Part shown: in pieces, positions 40,831 to 54,100 of the stretch | How the letters are laid out: the number at the start of each line of letters is the position of its first letter | Position numbering within the stretch: the stretch's first letter is position 1 | From: Myrica gale | Lineage: Eukaryota; Streptophyta; Magnoliopsida; Fagales; Myricaceae | Length of the DNA: 64,000 nt | Assembly (NCBI GenBank): GCA_963930655.1 | Contig: OZ005599.1 | Span: 30,436,724-30,500,723 of the forward strand | Direction of reading: 5' to 3' | Made by a program: the position numbers and the translations under genes | Notes under the pieces: generated by a model | Told to the model about the DNA's origin: nothing | What the model saw: the letters and a program-made list of their open reading frames with translations, nothing else | Database searches by the model: none

Positions 40831-43800
40831 TTATATCACAGAGCGAGACGCTGTGTTGGGACTGAAAATATACATCTGACAGCCATGGGCATCCACTTGG
40901 GTGCTGAATGATGAAACAGCATCTCCAGCAACATCTTTATGCTGCAAGAAGTCATGATATTAAATAGCAAAAACAGATTTTGGCAAGTCGAAAACACAAA
41001 CTAACACACAAGGTAAAAGTTTTTGACGGAACGGTATATATGTCTGTGCGCGCGCGTGTAGGAGACTCATAGCCATAGAATATGAACCTAAGCGAAAAAG
41101 TATACATGTCTCTCACTTCTTATGTTGATTTGCTTAGACAACAGATGCTCCAATTGTCGCAATAAAAATACTCAGTGGAAATTAAATCGTTCAAAGTTCA
41201 GAATCACAAGTCATCTTGCTCTACAGCCCACCATGTTAACCAAAAGCAAGTTTGCCACCCCAGTCTAGGTGGTCCACACAGAAATATTTTGAAAATAGCA
41301 GATCTTTGAGACCAGAATGAATCCTCAATCACAACTGCTACAGGATGCTTCAAAGGAATTTTTTGGGGATTTTGAAGCAATTGATGAGGCGCACCAATTA
41401 GGCATGCTTGAACAGAAAAAGGGACAGAGAAAGCTCTTAATGCAACACCTCAATGACTTATCTGAAACCTGATAGTGTAACAAGCACTCAGGCCACTAAA
41501 AATCGAAGTCTGACTAAATGTCCATGGAGGTCAATTTTCTCACCTGCCACAAATCTCTAATTGAGACACTAGTGTTGGATTCAAGCCCCACTGCTTCCCA
41601 TTCAGCTGTGATAGTTGCTTCTTCTGAACAGCGATTCCAAAGAGTGACAACCAAACGGTTTCCAGATAAAGGACCTGCCCAAACCTGAAAGACACATAAT
41701 CATCTCTAATGAACCAAGTATCACAACATTTAAGACATTGGGAATTACTGTTGAAATGTCTAAACAATAATTACATTTGTCTTTATTGTTAAGATGTTTT
41801 CATTCTGGAATATATTATAAACAATTATGTCAGATTAACAATACATTTTATGATCATGAGAGCATTTCATATTTCATGTCCTCACGAAGACGACATTTGG
41901 TTAGAGGACAGTGGCATCAAAGAAAGGTGACCCTTTACAGGAGAGGTGGAAACTTTTCCAGTCTTCAGTTAGAGAGCATTTGAAGCAAACCAACATTTGG
42001 TTTGAAAACGTCTCTATAGTATCCCCATTCTCTTTTCTTCTTAGGATTGCTAACCTACTAGACATGCACCTGGTGAGTTCTCCACCCAAATTGTGTCCTC
42101 CGTCACATTCTCACTAGGGAGGAGGTGCCTTATGATGTAAACCTCATTGGCTTCAAATGCATTTTTAATACCCACATCAGAGATGGTAACATCATCCAAA
42201 TATCCTACAAAAAGGTACACAAGGGAAAAACCTGGCGGCAACCATCCGTTCCTGTAACATGAACTTTCCGTCCCTGAACCCCAAGTGAGTCTGCGAAAAG
42301 AAAGTTTGGCCTGGTTTAGTTTGGTTACATCATTTTGAAAAGCTTGTGACATGGAAAGAACATAGAAATGAGATAACTGCAATATACTTAGAACTGCTAA
42401 AGTAAAGAAGAAGGGGAGAGCCCCGGGGGGGGGGGGGGGAGAGAGAGAGAGGATGTTTCACCTTGGTTAACAGCAATGACCTCCTTATTCGTTAGAATCT
42501 CAAAGGTCTCTGCAGTCATGTTTCTTACATCACAACCAACCAAAAGTGGGGCCTGCAAATTTAAGATCATAATTCTGAGTCTGTGAAAGGCTAAAAGAGT
42601 CAAATTAATATGGGATTAGTACTCGAAAGAGTCAGATGGAGCGCTGATGTCTCACACACTCTCTACTGCAAGCTTGAAGTGAAGCAAGGTGATAAGAGAA
42701 TGCCCATAATAGTAGACACAATAGCAGTAACAGTCAACATTATAAGATACAAACAATGTATAAGTTAAGCTTTAAGTAGATGTACTGGAAAAAAAATTGC
42801 CGAGCTTTAAGTACACTTCTAGAGCCCCCAAATCGAAAGCTCACATATAATGTGAAAATTACAAGCCAGTGCATAAACCCAAACCACAATCCCCATCCAA
42901 CCAATAAGTGTCCAAAACCACAAAATAAAACCAAGAAGAGAGTAGACATAAGTGAAAGAAAGACCTTCATCAATGCCCAGATGCTAAAATGACCACGATA
43001 CTCCTGGTATGCCATGCCTCCATTGCCAACTTCCAACATATCCGGATCTGCCCAGACAAGAACATATGGAGACTAAGAAAAACTGGTTCACAGCTGGAGT
43101 TGATTGCTGTCCTCAACTTTATTCTAAACATCACATTACCATTCCATCCACCTGGTCCCGCATAGGCTGCCCAGTTGTCATTCAGATCGGCAATAGTAGT
43201 CAAGCTTAACAACAAAAGAACAAAAACTTAATCAGTGTGACACCAACATGATAAATAGAATATCTACATTTTTGCCCCTGATATTTCTTGTAGATGTCAG
43301 TGGACATGTTACTGTATATACGAATTTTGAAGTGCATGTAAAAAGCTGGAGTATGGAGCCTTAAAAAAAACAAACAATTCGATGTTCTAATGGGAATGTG
43401 CTCATGTTCACAGAAGTTACAAGAAAACTAGAAAAGCTATTTTCAAGGAACTATATAGACTATGGTGCACTGCATTTTCAACTATGAAATAACAGAAGAA
43501 GCATTCACTCATTATACCACGTAAGAGCAAGAGTCCAGAATCTTAACCTTGCCCATGTATCATTAATGTCATCAGTAGTTCGCCAGCTATTTCCAAGTTT
43601 GCGTGCCCATAAGGCCGGGTCATCCACACCCCTGTAACACCATAACACAAGGGCAAAATTTGGTGAACATTTGCTAATTTGTGTATCTAAGCAAAGAGAC
43701 TAATAAACTGTATTACCATTCACAAATTGAATAGAAAATTGTTCGTCCTGTTGCATTTAGAGCATCACGCATTGGTGGGTATCTGGAAATCACCGAACTG

Positions 43801-46032
43801 CATCAAGTCAACTGGCAGCTACTTGATAATGACTATCTGACCACTTAAATGAGACTAAGATAAGGTGATACCGTTTTTGTGGCTTGATGCCCAGATTGAA
43901 GCAGTTGTCATACTTCAAATAATCTACACCCTGTGAACACAAAATTATCAAGAACTGATGACCAAGTAAAAAGGTCATGGCGGTGCTCTTAATAGTATTT
44001 CTCATCTGAAACAAAACATCTAAATTGTATTCAGTTACAAAGTGAAAATAAGTTGGATTGTTGTTTTCTTTTATACATCCAAAGCAGTTCATTTGAGAGT
44101 ATTTACCGCATCATGCAGTTTTTTAAGAACGGTTATAATTGATAGTTTGAGTTATTATCTTGTTAGGTGACTTATATTTAGATATAACTTCACTATTTTC
44201 ATCTTGGGTAACTCCATTCTCAAGAAGCGGACTTGGCTCTTAATATGCCATAGCCAAAAATGGCAAACATAGAAAGCCAACATACAACAATTCCAAACAC
44301 CCACCTATAAATCTTATACAGTTTACCAAAATATCCTGTGAGCAGAAACTAACCCAAGAAGCAAACAGCTCTGCATCATCATTTTCATGGTAAAGTGATC
44401 CTGGTCGAACTTGACACGTAAAAATCCTGTGAGATTACCTAAGTTAGATGAGTGAGGAGGAGATTAAAGAAGCACTCTTAAGACATTTGACATCAAATTG
44501 AACAAATAATTACTTTTAAAATAAAAATAAAATATTCTGGCCCAACATGGAAAATTTGACCTACCCTGCATCAGAATAAATTCCAAGCTTGAGGCCCTTT
44601 GCATGAACATAATCAGCAAGAGCTTTTATTCCTGATGGAAAAGTTTTTGGATCAGGAACCAATTGGTCCTGCACAATGAAGAAAGCCACGCTAGGAAATA
44701 GAAATCTGAGGACAACTTACATCACTTACCAGCTAACGACTTTCTTCTTATGGAAAACGAATACGTGCAAACAGTCTGCCACACTATTAAATGCTAGAAG
44801 AAAAGCTCTACGTAAAGATGAAGTCGAAAGTTAAGAAGCAACCTTTAGAACTAATTTAAACAAGCGAACATTATTATCTAATATAGGGTGTCCCTTGACT
44901 GCAAGATCGACAAGTGATATTATAAAGTACTAAGTTAGTAAGAGTTGAAATTTGGAGAAGGTTATAGGATTCTACTGACCTCTGAATTTCTCTTTACGGT
45001 AGACCAGCAGTCATCTGCAGCCAAAACGAAAATAAATAAGTCCAGAACCGTCTATAAGTGAAGTTAAACCACATACTTGAAACATGCCAAAATAATACCT
45101 ATATTCACGTACACATAGCCTAGATCAGCCAAACCCGTTGAGACAAGTGCATCAGCTGCCAATGACCCAAAAATAATCAGTACTTGTTATGGAGTCCAAT
45201 CAGAATTTAGACAACAACAAACGGACACACATGCATGTTTTTCCAGCATCAGGTAACCCCACATTTCTGATTTTACCAAAGATGCCAATTGCTAACCCTC
45301 ATGTTTTAACCGGACATCCCAAAGCGAGAGGAAGAGTAAAAGGATTCTCTCCATCTGATTTAAAATCCATTAAAACAACCGATCAAAAAAGAGGAAGAAT
45401 TCATAAGTTGAGGTAGGAAAGAAGTAAATTCTACCAAAAGTTTACAGCCACCATTCCTTGTTAGTGCCAAATTCTAAATTCTTCAGGAACCCGAGTACGT
45501 GATGCCCCTCCAATCACCCGAGGTGAAGAATACAATAATCGCACAACATGGATGTGAACTATGGTATATGTAGATATATGGAACACGCTGCTAACAGTAT
45601 AGTTAAGACTATCAAAGACAGATGAACCACGATATCAAGACTTAAATACCTGTTTCCTTGATGACCGTCTCATTGATATCGCAGGCAAAGAAGTTCCAAC
45701 TATTCCATCTGCTCTCACAGATTACTTAAACATGAGGCACCGATATCGCAGAGCACCCGAATTGCAAAACATCAAGAAAGATATGCTAAAAGAAGAGAGA
45801 AGTGAAAAGAGACGAACCCCATCTGAGGCGTCTGTGCCAAACCGTTGTCGAGGTTGAGAATACCATACTTGGAAGTATCGTAAATCGCATTAAACGTCGA
45901 TCGAAAACCGGATTTGTCGAAGCTCTGCAATAGAGGAATTATTCTTCCTTCGATCGCCACCACCGAGAACACCGATAGCCATACAACCCAGAAAGAGAGA
46001 GAGAAAAGACTGCTTTTCTTGATCCCAGCCAT
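40831..46032 (-). CDS. AGAL3: Alpha-galactosidase (melibiase, GH27), secreted
   Basis: Fifteen exons on the - strand join in frame to 433 residues: 46032-45818, 45708-45650, 45155-45099, 45014-44980, 44668-44565, 44426-44354, 43930-43872, 43782-43717, 43631-43548, 43204-43140, 43047-42965, 42552-42462, 42290-42232, 41684-41544, 40941-40831. A signal peptide ([20 protein letters not shown]) precedes the GH27 barrel. Marks: [17 protein letters not shown], nucleophile Asp in YLKYDNCFN, acid/base Asp in WRTTDDIND, and [13 protein letters not shown]. The enzyme removes terminal alpha-1,6-galactose from raffinose-type sugars, galactomannan and glycolipids in the cell wall or vacuole. No defect was seen in any exon. 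The AGAL3 label rests on position (recalled At3g56310 next to nucleotidyltransferase and TRM1) as well as sequence, so the exact paralogue is less certain than the family. Confidence 0.94.
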
Positions 46033-48131
46033 GAGTGAAAGAATGCTCTGGTTGTTGGAAACTGAGAGAACAAACGGACTCGTGTATAACGGTACTAGAT
46101 GACGAATCCAAGAACCAATTATTTTGGAATGTGAATTTTTCCGATATATCCGTTTTCAATGCACGTGACAGGTTAGCATCCTTACTTGTCTGATTCGTCA
46201 TTCGAGTTACTACAATAATGAATTCCAGTTCAAGTTACCCAATTTTTTTAATTTTCTTTCCTATGTTCTTAAAGATAATATTGAGGAGAATATGCGCAGA
46301 CGAGGTGGCGATCCCATCTGGCTCTCCATCTTTACAAAGCTCCGAGCTTAAATCTTATAAAATTATTTGCATTAAAATACTAATCAAGATTCTAGAATTT
46401 ATAAACTTATCAGTTATATGTAACGGTAAGAAACTAAGAAAATGTGTCAGAGTCAAACATTGATTAGAGACCATTTAATATTGTGCTTCATGTAATTATT
46501 GGACACTTTTTTCCATTAACAATTGGTTTTGTGATAAAACTTGATATTGCTTTGATTATGGATCATTTAATATTGTGCTTCATGTACCTGTTGGAGCACC
46601 TCTTTCCATTGCCAATTGATTTTGAGATTAAATTTGATAAAATATGCACGTGTGACGTGTTTGATGATCCGCACCTCGGCAATAATTAATAGAAAAGCCT
46701 TTTCTGATTTCGTAAGGAACATTTTTGCGATTATTTGTCTGTTGGTGAGGACCGTGAGGTAGGGTTTGGAGAGTTGGTAGACCGGATTACCGTGTAAACC
46801 TGCTGGTGAGCGTTCATTGTTGTGGACAAGCACCAATCCTGTGGGTTTTATAGAGCAACCTCAGGTGCGATTATTAAATCTGATCGTTTTAAAAATTATA
46901 TAAATTGTATCATTTTAATATTAAGCACGTTTAATCTTATTTATTAACGACATCTTACCAAATCAGATTCATATCGGACCTAACCAATGGATTAAGAAAC
47001 TTGTAGATTCAGACTGTGTTGCTGTGAGAATATCCAGAGAATCTTTTTTTAGCTCACTCACTCTTCTTCTTTCTGCTCAAGCTCCGGAGAAAAAAAAACC
47101 AAAAACAGAGAGAGAGAGATCAGATTATTCCTTCTATATTGAGCCTAAAGGTGGGTCAGCTAGAGCCTACAATAGTTAAGATTTGCCCAGTCTAATGGAC
47201 CAAGCCCATTTCCAAATTAACGAGTTGGTGCTTATTTTCGTGGTAGTCAATTTTTTAGGTGAGGTTTCATATTATACACAATACTCTGCCCATCCCATTC
47301 TATGACAATGACACAAGGGGATGGACTTTAGTTTAGTCCATTAGAAGAATGTCTTGAGGGACGCCGGCTGCTGAGCCTGTCACCCTTTCTCGAATTGTGA
47401 AAATCGAGTCATAAGAGGAGAAAGGACGGCACCTTACCTTCTCCTCCATGATTGCCATTTAATCAAAGCAGTTGGAGGACTTTTTTACCTGATCAAAAAA
47501 ATCAAAGTTGAGAGAATTCTAAATTTCTACAGTTTGTCCGTAGCAGTGAGTGAACCTTTTGGAGTTTGGTGGTATATATATATATATATAGCCACTCAAA
47601 GCAAATTGCTTTTGCAAACGAGAGACTCGAGGGGTCCATGAAAATGAGCTTCTTCACCGGACCTTTGAAAATCATTGGATTCTAACCTACTACAGAAAGC
47701 AGAGAACATAAAACAACTAACAAAGAGGGGTCGGTTTAAAAGCAGCGCGCTATAATCAGAGAATATTCGATCAGCCTTTTTTCTGACAAATGGCGGACTA
47801 AAGTATTTCACCAGGGCAGGACGTAACAGAGGCCGGCATATCCACTAGGTAATTAAGGGGTTTTGAATAGGCACTTCCACTGAGATTGGAAGGGAAATTG
47901 CTGACTAAAACCGACAGATTTCTATTGCGACAGGGCCAACTGTTGTACAGATGGCAACAACTGAAAAAGAACAACTAATTTAGCAAAATCAAACCCTTTC
48001 TATAAACCTCTATAACATGTGTAGTAAGTATCTACATATCGAAAAAGAAAAGTAAAAGATTTTGAAGAAAGCAAAAACAAATATAAGAAACAAGAGATAC
48101 AATCCGATGACATCTTGAGCTCTCCATACTT
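46033..48131. other. Alpha-galactosidase promoter and spacer
   Basis: The promoter of the - strand alpha-galactosidase gene should lie in the first few hundred bases. A diverged direct repeat sits at 46469-46546 and 46561-46639. A (TA)n microsatellite lies near 47573-47590. Open frames at 46218-46463 and 47596-47811 have no recognisable features. Confidence 0.4.
46469..46639. repeat. Diverged direct repeat, two copies of about 78 bp
   Basis: Both copies share (C/T)CATTTAATATTGTGCTTC and later CCATT(A/G)(A/C)CAATTG(G/A)TTTTG, spaced 92 bases apart. The divergence suggests an old local duplication. Confidence 0.8.
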
Positions 48132-48500
48132 CTAGTTATTTATGTCGTTTGTCCCTGGGCTCGGTTCAGATTTCGGCACGTTCCCCTTCGGGAGCATACT
48201 GAAAATCATCGGCCCGTATTTCCCGGCACGTTTCGGAGCAGAGGGGAAGCCCACTTTGGAGTTCCTGAGTTTCATGTCACATGGCAAAACACGTTGAGAG
48301 TCTTTCTCCCATGGGTAAGCCCCAGCAACGTTATCCCCGGGAAGCGCAAGATGCAGAGTCGGTTCTTCCGCTTCAAGGTTGAGTGGCAGACCGAAGAGCC
48401 TAGCCGATGAAGAGGACGGAAAGGATATAATAATCAGAAAGATGAACAACAGTGTTGGTGTGAGATGGAGTACTACTGGTTTTGTGTTTGGTTTTGCCAT
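48132..48500 (-). CDS. Small secreted peptide precursor, IDA-like, copy 1 (diverged tail)
   Basis: Single-exon frame of 122 residues. It starts with a signal peptide (hydrophobic about residues 10-33, then SSSSARL), followed by LNLEAEEPTLHLALPGD, VLPCDM, and a C-terminal block FPSAPKRAGKYGPMIFSMLP, then KGNVPKSEPSPGTNDINN. The LPKG-x(3-4)-P-x-S-x-PS pattern at the C terminus resembles the IDA/IDL6-IDL7 group, whose processed C-terminal peptide binds HAESA-type receptor kinases. In this copy the core SGPSKREN of copy 2 is replaced by SEPSPGTN, so its receptor activity is doubtful or altered. It lies 1.8 kb from copy 2, same strand and same length. A TATA box is about 130 bases upstream. Family assignment is by motif memory only. 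Confidence 0.75.
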   Translation of the reverse strand: MAKPNTKPVVLHLTPTLLFIFLIIISFPSSSSARLFGLPLNLEAEEPTLHLALPGDNVAGAYPWEKDSQRVLPCDMKLRNSKVGFPSAPKRAGKYGPMIFSMLPKGNVPKSEPSPGTNDINN

Positions 48501-50268
48501 TGAGGGATCTAAGACGAATGCTTTTGTGCAGTACTTGTTTTGGATGAATTTTGGAGGGTGATCAGAATGAGATTACAGAGAGAATTGTGTGTGCGCGCGC
48601 CCCGAAGAGGTGAGGGCTTATGGGGGGGTTTTATAGGAAAAAGGGTTCAGTTGACAGGGTGGGAGGGTGAAAATCAAAGCCATGAATTATGCAAATATGG
48701 ACGCACTGCTCTCAGTGCACGCTCCAATGACTTACTTGGTAGTTAGCTGCACGACTGACTTCGTTTGACAATATTTTATTAATTTTAAAGCTGACTTAAA
48801 ACCATCAATTTGCTGGTTAATTTTTGTTGAAATTTTTAAAAGGTGAAAACTGTAGAAGCCTAGAAGGGTCTTTTCGTTTAAATTCCTCGTTTGTTTCCAA
48901 GGTGGGGGCTGGCATTCTTCCTCAGTGGGACTGGGAGGATATCGCGTTTGGTTCACGGCGAGTGGGGAAGTTCAGCATGATAGGATGATATCTAAGAAAC
49001 ACGTCAGGGTTTGACCGTGCAACATGCCCACTCTTACTGTATACATACTGGAAACTACGCGTCGTTTTGAAACCCAGAAACGTCGTTTACCCGCGTCCTA
49101 TTCTTCTTCTTCTTCTTCTTTTCGTTTTCCCCCCTATTTTTCTATTTCTTTTTCTCGTATTTTGATTTGGCACCCCTCATACTATCCGTCGTTATTGCTA
49201 ATAGTGTGTTATAATTCCATGGTTCTGCTGCTTCTCTGCATGGAGCTGGGTGTTGATCATATGTTTGATTGAAGTTGCAGAAACTTTTATGACTCTTTGT
49301 TTTTCTTCTCGAGTGTAAATTAATGAGAGGTTTCAAACTATATTTATAAGATATAGCGCATCATATAATAATTTGATGGTGAAAGGGGACGGGCTAACGC
49401 CTGTTGAAAAGGGTTTCGATGTTAGTATGCAGCAGAGTACTCTATCTATCTATCTATCTATATATATAATTATGATGATCATGACACAGTATAGTAAGAT
49501 CTTCATAATGCACGTTAGAGGCGCGTCATGTGAATCCAAAAGTCTCCGCCCCCTCCCCCAAACTTCTCCCTGTCCTCTTTGGTGAGATGAGGATGAGATT
49601 TCAAAACCGAAGTTCCAAGCCCCAGCGGCCAGCCCCCTCCATCCCATGTTAGTAATCTGGACTACGAGTGTATAGGTGATACTCAATCTAATTCTTTCCA
49701 AGAGATAATGCTGACCGAATACATATATCTATATCGTTGAATTTTCTATATAGGCATCTTTTTTTTCTCTCGAAACAACCTCATATATTAAAGACTTAGA
49801 AAGAGTTCACATCATAATGCAAAATATGAAAGGGAATACAGCGCCCAATATCACAGAAACCAGAACGATGAGAACGGGCAGCCCACTGGGCCATGGATCT
49901 CATTTAGTTTCAAGTAAAACCGATCAACAGATCTATATTGCCGCACGTCGACAAAGCATTGCAAAATAGGTAGAACGAATAAGAACTGATGATTCAGTAG
50001 ATTGTTGCCGACGTTTTAATCGTAGCGGCCCAAACACATTCTGTTCGTGTAAAAAAAGAATCATATCCTCGATCTCTAAAACTTTGTATTACTTCGGGTA
50101 ATACGTATGTACATCCAAAAAACATTGTAACAATTATGACTAGAAGAGAAAACTAGGGAGACAAAAACAAATGAAATATTTGAACAAATGTCTTCAAGAA
50201 GAAAACACGGTCCGATGGCACCTTGAGGTCCGTATATAAATATAATATATATATATATATATATATAT
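48501..50268. other. Spacer between the two peptide genes
   Basis: Contains the promoter of copy 1 and the 3' region of copy 2. Microsatellites: (TTC)n near 49102-49121, (TCTA)n near 49441-49462, and a long (AT)n at about 50245-50268 touching the stop codon of copy 2. A segment near 49760-49880 looks like an old repeat fragment but could not be classified. Confidence 0.45.
48629..48637 (-). promoter_or_regulatory. Candidate TATA box of peptide gene copy 1
   Basis: CCTATAAAA on the - strand, about 130 bases before the ATG at 48500. The leader between them shares a GGATGAATTT-like segment with copy 2. Confidence 0.6.
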
Positions 50269-50637
50269 CTAGTTGTTCACGTTGTTCTCCCGTTTGCTCG
50301 GTCCTGATGCCGGCGTCGTTGATCCCTTCGGAAGCTTACTCAGAATCATCGGCCCATATTTCCTTGCAAGTCCCGGAGCTGCGGGGAAACCCATGACTTC
50401 TGTCTTCCTGGGATCCATATCACATGGTAAAACATGCTGATCAGAGACTTTCTCCAACGGGTAAGCCACGACGACTTGATCTCCGGCAAGCGCGAGATCC
50501 AGAGCTGGTTCATTCGCTGCAAGGTTTAGGGGCAAATGCAAAAGCCTAGCTGATGAAGAAAATGGCAAGGACAACATAAGGTAGATAAAAAATAGACCTA
50601 GTGTGAGATGGTGCGGTTTTGTGTTTGATTTTGCCAT
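50269..50637 (-). CDS. Small secreted peptide precursor, IDA-like, copy 2
   Basis: Single-exon frame of 122 residues with the same plan as copy 1: signal peptide (TLGLFFIYLMLSLPFSSSAR), LNLAANEPALDLALAGD, HVLPCDMDPRKTEV, then GFPAAPGLARKYGPMILSKL and PKGSTTPASGPSKRENNVNN. The tail SGPSKREN closely resembles the PSAPSKRHN / PSGPSKRHN core of IDA-family peptides, which control organ abscission, root emergence and stress responses. I therefore regard this copy as the functional-looking one. Leader and 3' UTR sequence are partly shared with copy 1 (TCCGATG(G/A)CA(C/T)CTTGAG), so whole transcription units were duplicated. A PIP/PIPL peptide is the main alternative. Confidence 0.8.
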   Translation of the reverse strand: MAKSNTKPHHLTLGLFFIYLMLSLPFSSSARLLHLPLNLAANEPALDLALAGDQVVVAYPLEKVSDQHVLPCDMDPRKTEVMGFPAAPGLARKYGPMILSKLPKGSTTPASGPSKRENNVNN

Positions 50638-50756
50638 TAGAGATCTAAGACGAAAGAAGTCTTCGCTTGTTTTCGGATGAATTTGGAGGATAGCTAGGAA
50701 GCAGGAATGAAACGATGGAGGAAATTTGCGTTGGTGTGAAGTGGAGAATATATGCG

Positions 50757-50769
50757 CTTTTATATATAC
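50757..50769 (-). promoter_or_regulatory. Candidate TATA box of peptide gene copy 2
   Basis: TATATATAAAAGC on the - strand, about 120 bases before the ATG at 50637, at nearly the same distance as in copy 1. Confidence 0.6.
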
Positions 50770-50953
50770 GGGAGGAGAGTGTAAGAAAATACTAATATAA
50801 AACGGGGTTTAGTAAGAGTTGACAAAGTCTGAGGCTGAAAGTCATCAAAAGGGCTATGGAACGACTTAACACGCGGGCTCTTGTACACGCTTCGATGCAC
50901 GACTGACCAACATGTGAAGACTATGGAGTATGGCCGAGAGCTAGCGAAGACTT

Positions 50954-51110
50954 GGGAGCTGTTCGGTTGAGTATTGAAAATTTTTAGATGATGTTAATTT
51001 TATTGGTATACGTGTTGTAGTTGTTTTTAGGTGATGTTAAAAAACATGATTGGTTTGTATATTCTCATGATTCAAAAAATTCTGAGAATACAAACAAACC
51101 GAACAGCCCC
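50954..51110. mobile_element. Short MITE-like foldback element
   Basis: Ends are inverted: GGGAGCTGTTCGGTT on the left and AACCGAACAGCCCC on the right, enclosing about 157 bases with no coding sequence. No clear target duplication was found, so the superfamily is uncertain. Confidence 0.55.
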
Positions 51111-54100
51111 TTGTTTTCATCTCTTGCATACCTCTAATCGAGATTTGACTGACATTTTTGGGAATTCAATAAGTTCTATGGGATTCTAAATTGAAATGAA
51201 AAGGACGGACCAATTAACTTGTAAGCCTAAATACAAACAAAAAGGGGTTTATTAAATTATAACGTCAATTAGTACGTACTCAATTTAAAATATTAAAAGC
51301 CAGGGTTAATTTGTTCCGAAAAATTTGGGTTTGAATTATGTGAGGTATGATTAGGGTGCTTTTGGACATCTAATTTTAAGTCAAATCTTATTATAGTACT
51401 AATCCAACTGCTTCTCTTTTTCGTAGTGTTGAAAATTATAAGCCATTCAGATTAACGACTCTTTCGTTCCTCATGGTTTGATTGGGACTTCTTGCGAAGT
51501 GTCGGCATCCCGACACCCATATTCACCGCCAGCCGAAGACTGCGTTTGTTGTAGACCCGACCGAGAGCAGGAAAGTTCTCGGCTATACATCCTGAAATTT
51601 GGGCACCACGTCAGTAATTTGAGTCTGTAACATGTCAACCCTTTGTCCATCCTTCTATGATTCTATCTCCGCGTTTTAGAGAGAGCGATAACGCATGCCA
51701 AAGACTTCTCCCACAACTACAAGTATCTACCAACTTCGATTCTTCCCGTACCTCTTATTCCATTAATTCTCTCTCTCTCTCTCTTTTATTCTCCCCCATT
51801 TTCTAATTTAGCCACCGTCAAACTTTTATCTCTTCATTTATTTCTTGGGTCATTTCCGCTTTTGTAGCATATGGCCCAACCGTTCAGCCATGTAGAAATG
51901 GAATTTATAACTTGGAAGCCCTAACTGGATTTCTTTGCACTTCACATGCCCAATTGTATCTTATTTCCGTATAATACTTTAAAGGGTCTGACCAACAAGA
52001 AGGATTGGGCTATAGGCTATAGCAGATGTAATGGTGGCAGAGAAAAAGAGGAAGATGCAGATATAACTTCACCTACTCTTATTAAATGCATTTGGATATA
52101 TATTCAGATAGCAGCACACGGCTTGGACCGCGTTGATGTCAGAGCTTCTTCTTTTTTTCTTCTTTTTTTTTTTCTAAAATGTCAGAGTTTCTTGGTTTCC
52201 AAGAAACAACGAATAGAAGCTATAAGTAAATTCTTCTGTACGATGATATCAAAAGAAACCCCACTGTCTGCATGTCTCCGAGACGCTTTTTCGTTCTTTA
52301 AAAAAAAAAAACAAGTTGGAAAGAATATTTATAGTCCGGTCCAGCACCCCAAAGGAAAGAATATAAGCAGTAGCGTTTTGCTTCGACTTGCGACCCACCG
52401 GCCACGTTCAAAATAAATAATACATCGGTAGCAATAAGGTCAAATTACAGAGTTGATGAGCAACAACCGATGATCCCATGGCCACTCTTTTGAAACGTTA
52501 GGTGCATGGTGCCAAAACAAGAATGAATGCTCAACATGTCATGCTAGTAATTGCTATCAGCTATGGTATCTGAAACTGGTAGTGGCGGTCTTCCCGATAC
52601 ATGCACCTCGTCCTAGTAAGGTTAGACCACCTGATCTTCATGAGGTGCTGTGCATTAAACAACAAATTACGCCTCCGTGTTTTTGCATTTTACTGTACTG
52701 AAATTGATGCATGCCTCGCGTCCAAATAGTAGATGGGAGGTTGAAGGCTTGCACTTTTTTCCATCGGCGGTGTTTATGTGCGATCCAGCATCATGTCTGT
52801 ATTTTTTTTCTTTTTCCGTGTTGACAGAGAATTAAATAGCTGAGGCGGTGAGGCCTGAGTGATTTTCTTTTACAACATGTGAATTGGTACGCGTGCAATG
52901 TGATAAGAAGGGATCGACGGTGCTAGGAATTTTTAAACCTAATTTGCAAAAGAATTAAGAAAAGGGAAGGAAGGGCTTGGCTGGCTGCGACAGTACTACT
53001 TGTTTAAATTAAGATTTCTTGATTGGAAGGCAAACCCCCATTAATAGTTTACACTAGTTATTGAATATTGACTTCCCGTCCTAAAAGAGTAGGAATTTAA
53101 TATTGTTTAATTATAGATTTTATTTTTCTTAATTAGTTTGCTTTCTAACTCGCTGCCTCGTCAAAACGCTGAAAATCATGAATGCTGGCTGGCTGCCTGC
53201 TGGTCTTTGAAATTCGGTCGAAGTTCGAAGCATGCGTTAAGAACGGAGGGTATTTTGTGGATTGCGTACACCTCATTACTCATTACACCGGTTTAGCTTT
53301 CCCTTCAAGCAAAACCTGCCAACTATAAGCCATTTTATTTTTATTTTATAGCAAATGCTTGCCGTACAAGCGGCGGCTAGGCTTGATGACTATGGAGAAA
53401 ACGATTTCGATCAGCCAGGCTCTGTTTCTATTAGCCCATGAATATACTAAAGTAGTTTTTTTTTCGCATAACCTTCCCGTAATATCTCGGGGCAGTTTTG
53501 AATATTTTCTCTTTTGCACACCCTAATCCGCGGGTGGTTGGTGTACTTAAACCCTGGAAAAAGTAATTAGGAGTTCGTTTTTGAAGGTCTTTCCTCTGGC
53601 AGGGATATCGATATAGGGTGATCCACGTTCTTTGTCACATATATACATAGCATGCAACGTGTTGAAATATAGGAGATGTTTGAACCCCAAGTAATTATTT
53701 GGGATTAATATTAAAAAATTTATCACGTAATTTTTTATTATTATAATATTTATTAAAAATCTTCTATCTTTAATTTTTTCAACAACTGTCATAAAATATC
53801 TTTACTTTATAATATTTCACAAATCCCGATATCCAAAATTTCCACGCTCAAACATCTCGACAAATACACGATTTTGGATAAGGAGAGATAATTAAGCAAA
53901 GCTATCACTAGTCCCTGCATGCTAGCTCTTGGTACACGGTAAAACTTTTTCTTCTTCTTTATAGGTGGTCATGCATGTGCCACTACGAGGAAAGGAGAAG
54001 AAGGATATATAAGCAGTCACCAGAGTTTAGACATTTTTGAAGAGAAACCATTATGGCGACCCCCACTCGATGTTTCCATGATCTTATCCACTAATTAAGG

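Noticed and set aside
51946-52416. 156-codon open frame
   Set aside because: Low-complexity Phe/Lys-rich composition from T and A runs, no family resemblance and no promoter or splice support.
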